Below, piece by piece: positions 51,199-58,914 of a stretch of DNA of 64,000 nucleotides. The translations under genes and the position numbers were made by a program. The notes beneath the pieces were generated by a model that worked only from the letters and a program-made list of their open reading frames with translations, searched no databases and was not told where the DNA came from. The stretch comes from Arthrobacter sp. 31Y (GTDB lineage Bacteria; Actinomycetota; Actinomycetes; Actinomycetales; Micrococcaceae), in contig NZ_JAFW01000001.1 of NCBI RefSeq assembly GCF_000526335.1, positions 2,108,001 through 2,172,000 on the forward strand. Reading direction: 5' to 3'. Positions within the stretch are counted from its first letter, which is position 1. Each line of letters starts with the position of its first letter.

Positions 51199-53109
51199 TC
51201 AGAACGCAAGGGACACCTCCAGCACATGGCCCGAACCCAAGGTGAGGCGGGCGCTGACGCGGCCACCGTCGTCGAGCACGTCCAGAACCTTGGAAGGCCC
51301 GACGGCGGCGGGAACCCACCTCGGCGCCTCGCCGCCGAGGTACACCAGCGAGGCGAAACAGCTTCGCTCCCCGGAAAGCCGCCCCTCCAGGTAGCCGCAC
51401 GCGGCATGCTCCCCCAGGGGCGAAACGCCTTCCTCGTGGTGAATGCCTCCGCCCGTGTAGCCGTGAAGCGGCCAGATGGCTGCATGAAGATGACCGTCGC
51501 TGAGGACGCCATGATGGTCCCTCACCGTGGAGGCTCCGGCGAGCGCATAGCCGCCATCGCGGACTGTGAGCCCGGAGCCGGCTTGCACAACATGAACCCG
51601 CAATTCATAGCCGCCGGACACTGCGGTGCCCGTCGCCACCCTCCAGGGTGACTGGGCGGGATCATCTCCGTCCCAGACGGGGGCGTGCCAGCTGGCCGCT
51701 TGATTGTTCCGTGACTCGAGGCGGTGGATCCTCGCACGGCGGCTGGGAGTTCCGGAGTGGTTGAGGATGGCGAAGTGGTTGTCTACGGGATCCTTGGTGA
51801 ACAGGGGTGCCGTGTGGCTGGAATAGGCGAGGCGGCGATACAGGGGATCGTCCGGGCCGGGAGCGTAATACTTGTCGCTGCCATGGTTGAGCACACGGGC
51901 AATCCCGTCGGTGGCCGTGGAATGAAGGAGATAGTTGGGTGCCTCCGCATGTTTGAGTCCGTCCGTGGTTTCCCACGGCGAGCGTTCCTCCACCGCGGTC
52001 CACACCGGGTGGTCCGACGGCAGGAGGAGTCCCACAAAGGCTTTGGAGGTCCAGTACGGCGATGCGGGGCCCGAGTATTCCTGGGTCATCGGTTCGAAAG
52101 CGCCGAGCCATCCAAGGGACGGCAGGCCGCCGTCGTAAGCGCCGCCGCCGTAAGCGCCGCCGTCGAGGAAGTACTTGGCTGCACCGCTGGCGATCCGTCG
52201 GGTCTGGCCCGGACTGATCGGCATCGCGGAGACTGCCTCGCCCATAAACAGCGGCGCGACGGCTGCGTAGCGGTAGATCAGGGAACGGCCGTGAAAGACC
52301 GGGGCTCCGTTCGAGCCAAAGAACCTGATGTGGTCCTCCAGGAAAGCGGCGAGCCTGGTCCGGTAGAGCTCCAGCCGTTCATTGGCCTCCGGGTGCCGTC
52401 CTGCCGCGAACTGTGCCCACAGGATGGGGTACAGATGCATGGCCCAGCCGCAGTAGTAGTCGAAGAAATCGCCGGTGCCGTCGTTGTCTCCGTCGCGGTA
52501 CCACCCCCCGCCGGCGTACCAGTCCTCGAGCCTGTTCAGTCCGTGTTTGATCTGGGATTCGTTGTGTTCGGATCCGGCACCGGCCAGGAATTCGGCAATC
52601 ATCACTTGGAAGAGCACCCAATTGTTGTCCACGCAGGTGCTGGTGGAGGAGCCCTGCAGCCAGGTGGCCACCTGGGTTTGCTGGTCAGTGCTCAGCCCGT
52701 CCCACAACCACGGCTTGGTGAGCTGGAGCCCAAGGACTATGGATGCGGCTTCCACCATGGGTTGCGAACGGTCACGGATGGGCGGCCACGCTTCCGGACC
52801 GCCGTCCCGTGTTCCCTCCAGCAGTCCCTCGCGGTAGAGCTCGAAATGTCCGTAGGGATCGCTTCCGCGCTCGCCCGCCACTCGGAAGGCCGCCATCAGG
52901 AACGTCCGGGCGAATCCCTCCAGGCCATCGGACAAGACTCCCGACGACGACGGCCTGCCGCCCAGCCGGATGGTTGACTTCCCGGGCGAAAAGTAGGGGC
53001 GCACCGCGAGCAACTGCTGATCCGCGAAGGCTACCCAGTGCTCCCGCGTCCACCCGGTGATGGGGCTGAGGTCAAAATCCGGTGCGGGCATGGTGAAGGC
53101 GGTTGCCAT
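51199..53109 (-). CDS. DUF2264-domain protein (probable glycoside-active alpha/alpha-toroid enzyme)
   Basis: A 636-residue protein of the DUF2264 family. The N-terminal 300 residues contain the typical 'SDGLEGFARTFLMAAFRVAG' and 'YYCGWAMHLYPILWAQFA' helices of an (alpha/alpha)6 barrel, and the C-terminal half is beta-rich. No signal peptide is present, so it should act in the cytosol, perhaps on uronic-acid-containing or methylated oligosaccharides. It is monocistronic. Confidence 0.85.
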   Translation of the reverse strand: MATAFTMPAPDFDLSPITGWTREHWVAFADQQLLAVRPYFSPGKSTIRLGGRPSSSGVLSDGLEGFARTFLMAAFRVAGERGSDPYGHFELYREGLLEGTRDGGPEAWPPIRDRSQPMVEAASIVLGLQLTKPWLWDGLSTDQQTQVATWLQGSSTSTCVDNNWVLFQVMIAEFLAGAGSEHNESQIKHGLNRLEDWYAGGGWYRDGDNDGTGDFFDYYCGWAMHLYPILWAQFAAGRHPEANERLELYRTRLAAFLEDHIRFFGSNGAPVFHGRSLIYRYAAVAPLFMGEAVSAMPISPGQTRRIASGAAKYFLDGGAYGGGAYDGGLPSLGWLGAFEPMTQEYSGPASPYWTSKAFVGLLLPSDHPVWTAVEERSPWETTDGLKHAEAPNYLLHSTATDGIARVLNHGSDKYYAPGPDDPLYRRLAYSSHTAPLFTKDPVDNHFAILNHSGTPSRRARIHRLESRNNQAASWHAPVWDGDDPAQSPWRVATGTAVSGGYELRVHVVQAGSGLTVRDGGYALAGASTVRDHHGVLSDGHLHAAIWPLHGYTGGGIHHEEGVSPLGEHAACGYLEGRLSGERSCFASLVYLGGEAPRWVPAAVGPSKVLDVLDDGGRVSARLTLGSGHVLEVSLAF

Positions 53110-53300
53110 GAGTCTCCTGCGGGGCGTAGTTCCAGCCTCATTACAGTAGAGCGACCAGGGCTCAAGCGGGGTGAATTGAACAATACTGAACGGACGTGAT
53201 GCAGCTCACACATTTTTCACCGTGAGGATTCGTTGCCGGGCCACGTCCTATTCATGACGGCGCAAAAGAACGCCGCACACAACGGACAGGAGTGATTGCC

Positions 53301-53807
53301 ATGACGATCCAGACCCACACCCCCGCAGACGTCCCCGCAAAGAACACCCAGGCAGCCACCCCGGCCTCGGCGTTGGACAAGACGGCACAGGACGTGACGG
53401 TCCAGGACAAGGGCAAAGACGGTCGCGGCGCAACCACTGTGGCTGACGGCGTCGTAGCCAAGATCGCCGGCATCGCCATCCAGGAAATCCCCGGCGTCCA
53501 CGCCTTGGGCGGCGGCGCGGCCCGCGCCATCGGAAACCTGCGTGAAAAGGTTGGCCAGAAGGACCTCACGCAGGGCGTCAGCGTTGAAGTTGGCCAGACC
53601 CAAGTGGCCGTGGACGTCACCCTGGTTGTTGAATACCCGCACCCGCTCCAGCAAGTGGCAGACAACGCCCGCGACGCCGTTTACACGGCAATCGAAGACT
53701 TGGTGGGCATGGAAGTCACCGAAGTGAACATCACCATCACGGACATCCACGTGCCGTCCGAGGACTCCGAGGCCGATGACGCCACGCGTGAGCCGAGGGT
53801 CGCATGA
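53301..53807 (+). CDS. Asp23/Gls24-family envelope stress protein
   Basis: The ATG at 53301 follows ACAGGAG at 8 nt, giving 168 residues; an earlier GTG at 53292 touches the ribosome site. Residues about 45-160 are the Asp23 domain: 'VADGVVAKIAGIAIQEIPGV', 'GVSVEVGQTQVAVDVTLVV' and 'VTEVNITITDIHVP'. Asp23 proteins line the inner face of the membrane through AmaP-type anchors. It is first of a nine-gene cluster with tight overlaps. Confidence 0.93.
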   Translation: MTIQTHTPADVPAKNTQAATPASALDKTAQDVTVQDKGKDGRGATTVADGVVAKIAGIAIQEIPGVHALGGGAARAIGNLREKVGQKDLTQGVSVEVGQTQVAVDVTLVVEYPHPLQQVADNARDAVYTAIEDLVGMEVTEVNITITDIHVPSEDSEADDATREPRVA

Positions 53808-53995
53808 GCCCCACAGTTACCGGCATGGCCGTAGGAGCGGTCCTGGCACTGGCCGGCTTGGCCTTCGGATTCTGGGGGCTGCTGCTGACAGCGTTGTTCG
53901 TAGGAATCGGAGCCGTGCTGGGCCGCTCCGCCGAGGGAAAGCTTGACCTGGGCGGGGTGCTGGATGCCCTGCGGGGCAAGCGCTCCTCCTCATGA
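53804..53995 (+). CDS. DUF2273-type small membrane protein
   Basis: A 63-residue protein with two membrane helices ('VTGMAVGAVLALAGLAFGF' and 'LLLTALFVGIGAVLG') and a basic tail 'LRGKRSS'. DUF2273 proteins are regular partners of Asp23/AmaP. Overlaps both neighbours by 4 nt (ATGA). Confidence 0.85.
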   Translation: MSPTVTGMAVGAVLALAGLAFGFWGLLLTALFVGIGAVLGRSAEGKLDLGGVLDALRGKRSSS

Positions 53996-54426
53996 TCAGC
54001 GAAGCCGGTGGCCCGGCACCGGAGAACGAGGCCGCAAACATAGCCGGAAACAGGGCCGGGCACACCCGAATTGCCCGGACCGCCCTCCGCAGGACGGTGG
54101 AAACCATTACGGCCCGCGCTTTCCAGGTAGGCGGGAGCAACGTCACGGCTGAACTGGACGACGACTCCGGCAAGCTCGGCGTCAAGGTTTCAGTCCAGCT
54201 TGCGCTCCCGCCCCTGTTGGGGCCCCGGCCGGATGCGGGCACAGCCCTGGACGGTACAGCAACGCGTGGCACCGTCTTCGAGAAGGCCCAGGCCGCAAGG
54301 ACAGAGCTGGTGGCCCGCAGCCTGGAACTCACCGGCATGGAACTTGGCCGGGTAGACATCCGGCTCACCGGATCCAAGCAGGCACAGTTGAGGGAAAGTC
54401 AGTCCACGGAAAGGAGGGTGCAGTGA
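53992..54426 (+). CDS. Second Asp23-like protein
   Basis: A 144-residue protein without membrane segment. It shows the Asp23-like alternation: helix 'RIARTALRRTVETITARAF', strands 'NVTAELDDDSGKLGVKVSVQ', helix 'ARTELVARSLELTGMEL' and final strand 'RVDIRLTG'. It is more divergent than the first Asp23. It lies between DUF2273 and the DUF6286 gene with 4-nt overlaps on both sides. Confidence 0.75.
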   Translation: MISEAGGPAPENEAANIAGNRAGHTRIARTALRRTVETITARAFQVGGSNVTAELDDDSGKLGVKVSVQLALPPLLGPRPDAGTALDGTATRGTVFEKAQAARTELVARSLELTGMELGRVDIRLTGSKQAQLRESQSTERRVQ

Positions 54427-55004
54427 AGCAGGACCGAGTCATCCGGCGCATGATCCGCAGGGACACACATTCTTCAAGGTCCATCCCGTCCGTGGTGGTG
54501 GCCTCCCTTCTTCTGGTCACGTTCCTCTGGCTGGCGCTGGAATCCGTGCTGTGGCTGCTCAAGGACCAGCCCCTGCTTGCCAGCCCCGCCCAGCTGCGGC
54601 AGTGGCTGCTTGACCTTCCCGCCAACACCATCCCGGCGGGCATGACCGCAGCTGGCGTTGGCCTGGGACTTCTGGGGCTGCTGATCATCGGTATAGCGGT
54701 TGGCAAAGGACGCCGGCCCAGGCGCGCACTGGCGAGCGAGCGCACGGCAACAGTTGTCGATGACGACGTCATCGCCGCAGCCGTGTCCAGCAAAGCCCGG
54801 CTTGCCGCGGGCCTGGCGCCAGGGCAGGTGACCACCACCGTCGGTGGACGGTCCGTACGCGTCCAGGTGCGTCCGACGTCGGGCGTTCCCCTGAACCTTG
54901 AGTCCATCAAAACAGCGCTCGACGGCGAACTGGCCGCCTATGCGCTGGATCGGCCGGTCAAGCGCAATGTACGGGTAATGAACGAAGGAGCAGTGGGGCA
55001 ATGA
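54423..55004 (+). CDS. DUF6286-type membrane anchor protein
   Basis: A 193-residue protein with two membrane helices (about 19-41 and 76-98). The cytoplasmic part contains 'TVVDDDVIAAAVSSKARLAAG' and 'SVRVQVRPTSGVPLNLESI', the DUF6286 pattern found in actinobacterial Asp23 clusters. It presumably anchors Asp23-type proteins at the membrane. Overlaps the next gene by 4 nt. Confidence 0.82.
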   Translation: MKQDRVIRRMIRRDTHSSRSIPSVVVASLLLVTFLWLALESVLWLLKDQPLLASPAQLRQWLLDLPANTIPAGMTAAGVGLGLLGLLIIGIAVGKGRRPRRALASERTATVVDDDVIAAAVSSKARLAAGLAPGQVTTTVGGRSVRVQVRPTSGVPLNLESIKTALDGELAAYALDRPVKRNVRVMNEGAVGQ

Positions 55005-55606
55005 GAAGGACCAACCGCGCATTAAACCGCGCCCTGCTCACGCTGGCGGGGCTGGCACTTCTGGGCACCGGAGCCGCACTCATCGCGGCCGGAACCCTAC
55101 CGGGAGCAGCGGATACGTGGCGGGCCATTGGCTCTACCCTGACGGATCAAGCCCGCACCCTTTCCAGCACCGCCCTTTTGCCTGAACCGGCACGAAGCTG
55201 GTGGCTGGTGGCCGGCGTTGCGGTGCTGCTGCTGGGCGCCGTACTAAGCGCCGCTTGGCTGGCATCCCAGGGCGGCGGCCGGACACCCCGCCTGGCAGAG
55301 CAAGCCGACGGGAACAACGGCCGAACCGTGGTGGACGTAGGACTCATCTCCGCAGCAGTCCACCAGGCCCTGAACGGCAACAAGAACGTGCTGGCTGCCT
55401 CAGTCTCCGCTTGGGAATCACGGAGCGGGACAGCGCTGCGGCTCCGCATGCAAGCGCGCAAGGGAACCTCACCCAGGGAACTTGCCGATACCGCCGAAGA
55501 ACTCATCCAAGGAATCGACGCGTGGCTGGGCCATCCAATACCGGTCCTGGTCCGAATCACCAGCGGCGCCCGGACCCGGGTGTCCGGTTCCCGTCGCGCC
55601 CGGTGA
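55001..55606 (+). CDS. AmaP-like alkaline-shock membrane anchor
   Basis: A 201-residue protein with two membrane helices (about 12-32 and 66-88) separated by a short outside loop. The cytoplasmic domain has 'VVDVGLISAAVHQALNGNKN' and 'GTALRLRMQARKGTSPRELA', as in AmaP. AmaP holds Asp23 at the membrane in Staphylococcus aureus. Last of the overlapping run, followed by a 95-bp gap before csbD. Confidence 0.82.
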   Translation: MRRTNRALNRALLTLAGLALLGTGAALIAAGTLPGAADTWRAIGSTLTDQARTLSSTALLPEPARSWWLVAGVAVLLLGAVLSAAWLASQGGGRTPRLAEQADGNNGRTVVDVGLISAAVHQALNGNKNVLAASVSAWESRSGTALRLRMQARKGTSPRELADTAEELIQGIDAWLGHPIPVLVRITSGARTRVSGSRRAR

Positions 55607-55701
55607 CCGTCTTTCATCAGTCACCGCAGTCGCAAAGCTTTCTACCGAATAAAAACCGGCACGGCTCTCAATGGCCGTGCACAACAAGAAAAGGGAACAC
55701 C

Positions 55702-55932
55702 ATGGGTATCAACGACAAGATCAACAACGCAGCCACCGAGCACCTCGGTGCCGCCAAGGAAGGCGCAGGAAAGCTCACCGGCGATCAGTCGCTGGAGCGC
55801 GAAGGCCAGCAGGACCAAGCACAGGCCAAGATCCAGCAGGCCGGCGAAAAGGTCAAGGACGCTGCAGCGGACATCAGCGAGAACATCAAGGATGCCGCCC
55901 AGAAGCTCAAAGAAGGTTTCACCAAGAAGTAA
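55702..55932 (+). CDS. CsbD-family stress protein
   Basis: A 76-residue helical, charged protein starting at ATG 55702 with AAAAGGGAAC upstream. 'GAAKEGAGKLTGDQSLEREG' followed by 'QQAGEKVKDAAADISENIK' is the CsbD pattern. CsbD proteins are small general-stress proteins (sigma-B controlled in Bacillus subtilis). It separates the Asp23 gene run from the sigma factor gene. Confidence 0.92.
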   Translation: MGINDKINNAATEHLGAAKEGAGKLTGDQSLEREGQQDQAQAKIQQAGEKVKDAAADISENIKDAAQKLKEGFTKK

Positions 55933-56043
55933 GACCGGGTCGGGACGGTTCCACCGGCATCCGGAACCGTCCCGAACGTACCGCCACGATTCACCACTCA
56001 AGATTCAGACTCAAGTCCACCGTGCACTGGGAAGGCAGGAAAC

Positions 56044-56628
56044 GTGACTGGTTCACCCGCGGCGCAGCACCAACTGGACCTGGTTCCCGATGCTCTGCTG
56101 GCAGGCAGGGCCGCAGATGGTGACACGGCCGCTTTCGAGGCCCTCGCCAGACGCCACGGCCCCCTGATGCGGGCCACAGCCCGTCGGTTGACCGGCTCAC
56201 TGGCCGACGCCGACGACGTCGTCCAGGAAACACTCGTCCAGGCCTGGAAACAACTGGAGAGCTTGCGGGACCCGGCTGCGGTGAAGGGTTGGTTGCTTCG
56301 CATCGTTGGCAGCCGCAGCATCGACCACCTCCGGAAACGCCGCAACCACGCGGACCTTGGCGACGTGGAAAACACAGTGGATGCCACTTCCCCGCCCAAG
56401 AACAAAGACCCGGAAACCAACGCCGTCAACAGCTCCCGAATTGAGGCGCTGAAGGCGGCGCTCGCCAAGCTTCCAGAGGAGCAGCGGCGTTGTTGGGTGC
56501 TCAAGGAGTTCAATGACCAAAGCTACGAGGAAATTGCGCTGACACTGAACATCAGCCCAGCCAGTGTCCGCGGCCGCCTGGCCCGGGCACGGATCACTCT
56601 TGCGCGCACCATGGAGGAATGGCGATGA
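56044..56628 (+). CDS. ECF-type sigma-70 factor
   Basis: A 194-residue sigma factor starting at GTG 56044. Region 2 is 'HGPLMRATARRLTGSLADAD' with 'DDVVQETLVQAWKQLESLRD' and 'WLLRIVGSRSIDHLRKRRN'. Region 4 is 'LPEEQRRCWVLKEFNDQSYE' and 'EIALTLNISPASVRGRLARA'. It overlaps the zinc-finger gene (ATGA), as sigma/anti-sigma pairs do. It probably drives the Asp23 cluster, but I could not find a shared promoter motif by eye. Confidence 0.93.
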   Translation: MTGSPAAQHQLDLVPDALLAGRAADGDTAAFEALARRHGPLMRATARRLTGSLADADDVVQETLVQAWKQLESLRDPAAVKGWLLRIVGSRSIDHLRKRRNHADLGDVENTVDATSPPKNKDPETNAVNSSRIEALKAALAKLPEEQRRCWVLKEFNDQSYEEIALTLNISPASVRGRLARARITLARTMEEWR

Positions 56629-57254
56629 ACACCACCAGCGACACCCTCGAATGCGGCCACAGCCTCGCGGAGCTGAGCGCCTACTTGGACACCGGACAGA
56701 TTGCAGATCCGGTCCACCTGGAAACATGCCCCGAATGCCAGGCCGGTTTGGCCTCGCTGCGCCACCTCTCCGAGCTGGGACGCGAACTGCTCAGCTCAGA
56801 CGTGGCGGATGCCGGCTCCGGCACGGACGACTGGATGCAGTCCATCCTGGACAACCTGCGGCTGGAGCTGCGGCCGGGACGGAGCATTCCTTTGCAGTCC
56901 GGGAACCCCAACGACACTCTGTGGGAAACGGAAGGATCCATCTCCGCACTCATCCGTTCCGTAGCCGACGCCCTTCCGGGAACAGCCGCCGGCAAATGCC
57001 GCCTGCACGGAGACGTCACCACACCTGGAGCCGGGATCACCGTGGACGTGGAAGTAGCAGTCGTTTACGGACACCCCATGGAAGAACGTGCCGCCACGCT
57101 TCGCCAGGAACTCGCAAAGACCCTGGCACTCCATACTGAACTGACCATTCAAGCCATCAACATCACTGTCACCGATGTGCTGGAGCCGCCCAAGCCTGCA
57201 AGCCCTGCAGATGCCACTACCCCTGCAGATCCCATGACCAAGGAGCAGCCATGA
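56625..57254 (+). CDS. Zinc-finger anti-sigma-type domain fused to an Asp23-like domain
   Basis: The ATG at 56625 has GGAGG seven bases upstream and overlaps the sigma stop, giving 209 residues. Residues 8-50 form a zf-HC2-like unit: Cys10-x-His12 and His31-x3-Cys35-x2-Cys38 in 'HLETCPEC'. Residues about 100-190 resemble an Asp23 domain: 'EGSISALIRSVADALPGTAA', 'ITVDVEVAVVYG', 'LTIQAINITVTDVLEP'. No membrane helix is seen, unlike usual anti-sigmas. It likely holds the sigma factor and may be switched by Asp23 partners. Confidence 0.8.
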   Translation: MNTTSDTLECGHSLAELSAYLDTGQIADPVHLETCPECQAGLASLRHLSELGRELLSSDVADAGSGTDDWMQSILDNLRLELRPGRSIPLQSGNPNDTLWETEGSISALIRSVADALPGTAAGKCRLHGDVTTPGAGITVDVEVAVVYGHPMEERAATLRQELAKTLALHTELTIQAINITVTDVLEPPKPASPADATTPADPMTKEQP

Positions 57255-57619
57255 CCGAGCCTTTGGAAGTCGGGGATATTGCCCCCGCAAGTGCTTCGGG
57301 CACTTGGGCAGAGTTGGGCGGTTTGGCCGAACAGCTGCTCGGCGTAGTTCAGTCCGTGGACGGGGTCATTGCCGTCTACCCCGCCCAACCACTGTGGCAG
57401 TCCATTGCAGGCGCTGCGTTGTCCGTGGTCACCGGAGACGCTCCCGCCCTGATCACCCTGACGGACGACGACGGAGTGCTGACCGTGAAGACCAGGATCG
57501 CCGTGGGCACGTCCCGTCCGGCCCCGGCCGTGGCCCGCGATGTAGCCGAAGCCGTGCGGCGGCACCTGCTCCCCCGCCCGGCCGCCGTCGAGGTTTCGGT
57601 GGTAAAAGTAGGGGCCTAA
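57251..57619 (+). CDS. Third Asp23-like protein
   Basis: A 122-residue protein without membrane segment. 'WAELGGLAEQLLGVVQSVDG' and 'VLTVKTRIAVGTSRPAPAVA' followed by 'VEVSVVKVG' give the Asp23-like helix-strand-strand-helix-strand pattern. It overlaps the zinc-finger gene by 4 nt and ends the cluster. Confidence 0.7.
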   Translation: MTEPLEVGDIAPASASGTWAELGGLAEQLLGVVQSVDGVIAVYPAQPLWQSIAGAALSVVTGDAPALITLTDDDGVLTVKTRIAVGTSRPAPAVARDVAEAVRRHLLPRPAAVEVSVVKVGA

Positions 57620-57652
57620 GACGTCTCGAAGCCGCGAAGGCACTCTGTTCTG

Positions 57653-57684
57653 GTTCATAATGAACAAACTGAACATAAGTGAAC
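57653..57684. promoter_or_regulatory. GTGAAC-type box array upstream of the DeoR/LacI hybrid regulator
   Basis: GTTCA at 57653-57657 and TGAAC at 57661, 57670 and 57679-57684 (GTGAAC) lie at about 9-bp steps just before the regulator start. The same half-site (TGTTCAC) recurs after the gene, before the sugar operon. Candidate binding sites of the regulator itself. Confidence 0.5.
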
Positions 57685-57702
57685 TTGATAGGCGGAGACT
57701 GC

Positions 57703-58803
57703 ATGCTGTCCGAGGATCGACAACAGCTCATCCTGAGGGAGCTGGCTCTGCATGGCTCCCTCAATGCCGGAGAGTTCGCGGCCAAGCTGGGGACGTCGGG
57801 TATGACTATCCGGCGTGATCTCGCCGTGCTCGCCGAGCAGGGCTTGCTGGAACGTGTGCATGGTGGCGCGGTTTCCGCCGGGGGCAAACCGGCGGGTCCC
57901 GCCGCCCAACAGTCCACGTCCTGGCGTCCAGGCGGGAGGCGGCCGTTGGCGACGATCGGGATGATCGTGCCGTCGGCGTCGTACTACTTCCCGGGCGTGA
58001 TCCGCGGGGCTGAGGCCGCCGCGCACGAGGCAGGCGTGCGGTTGGTGCTGGGCGTTTCCAACTACTCAGGGGCTGAAGAGCGGCGGCAATTGCGGCGGCT
58101 GTACGAACACGGCGTGGACGGAATCCTCATCACGCCCAGCGAGCAATCACTGGCCGGCACGGAGACGTTGGATCTGCTCGCCGAGGCCGACGTGCCGGTA
58201 GTGGTGGTGGAACGGTCCATCGACGACGCGCAAGACCGCGGCCGGCTCGAATCCGTGCGCAGCGACCATGTGCGCGGCTCGGAGATCGCGGTGAACCACC
58301 TGCTGGGACTCGGGCATCGGAAGATCGCCATCTGCCTGCGCGAGAACAGCCCCACCGCCCCGCAACTGATCGATGGCTTCCATCTGGCCATGCAGCGGGC
58401 CGGACATTCCCGCAACGAGTCAATGGTCCGCGCCATGTCCCGTGCACAGAACGATCCGCAGGCCCACCGCTTGCTGGTGGACGCGATCCTGGACTGGTGC
58501 GCTGAATCGCAGGTGACGGCCGCCGTTGTCCACACGGATGAGGACGCGCTTCAGTTCGTGAGCGCCTGCCAGGAGCGGCGGCTCCGCGTGCCGGAGGACT
58601 TTGCGATTGTCTCGTACGACGACGAGATCGCCGCGCTGGGGGCCGTTCCGCTCACCGCTGTGGCACCGCCGAAATACGACGTCGGACACCAGGCTTTGGT
58701 GATGTGCCTTAACCGGATCGGGGGAAGGCGCGGGAGTACCTCGGCGCTGCAGCGGGTCAACCTGTCTCCTGCCCTGGTGGTCAGGGAATCGACGCAAGTG
58801 TAG
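57703..58803 (+). CDS. DeoR-type DNA-binding domain fused to LacI-type sugar-sensing domain
   Basis: The ATG at 57703 has GGAG five bases upstream and gives 366 residues. The first 55 residues are a DeoR winged helix ('HGSLNAGEFAAKLGTSGMTI' then 'RRDLAVLAEQGLLERVHGG'). The rest is a LacI/periplasmic-binding-protein domain: 'ATIGMIVPSASYYFPGVIRG', 'LEHGVDGILITPS'-like 'YEHGVDGILITPS', 'AINHLL'-like 'IAVNHLLGLGHRKIAIC'. This mixed layout is less common than either parent family. It likely represses the downstream sugar importer and is released by a sugar. Confidence 0.88.
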   Translation: MLSEDRQQLILRELALHGSLNAGEFAAKLGTSGMTIRRDLAVLAEQGLLERVHGGAVSAGGKPAGPAAQQSTSWRPGGRRPLATIGMIVPSASYYFPGVIRGAEAAAHEAGVRLVLGVSNYSGAEERRQLRRLYEHGVDGILITPSEQSLAGTETLDLLAEADVPVVVVERSIDDAQDRGRLESVRSDHVRGSEIAVNHLLGLGHRKIAICLRENSPTAPQLIDGFHLAMQRAGHSRNESMVRAMSRAQNDPQAHRLLVDAILDWCAESQVTAAVVHTDEDALQFVSACQERRLRVPEDFAIVSYDDEIAALGAVPLTAVAPPKYDVGHQALVMCLNRIGGRRGSTSALQRVNLSPALVVRESTQV

Positions 58804-58813
58804 CCCCCGAACC

Positions 58814-58848
58814 TGTTTACTTCTGTTCACTTTGTTGATGATGTTCAC
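58814..58848. promoter_or_regulatory. TGTTCAC box array before the sugar ABC operon
   Basis: TGTTTAC (58814-58820), TGTTCAC (58824-58830) and TGTTCAC (58842-58848) are direct half-sites 10 and 18 bp apart. They are complements of the GTGAAC boxes upstream of the regulator gene and lie 67 bp before the binding-protein start. Confidence 0.5.
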
Positions 58849-58914
58849 TTTTGTGGATTTCATGGTGCGTAGTCCACCCACGACTTCGCATCGTGAACTT
58901 CAAAGGAGAACAGA

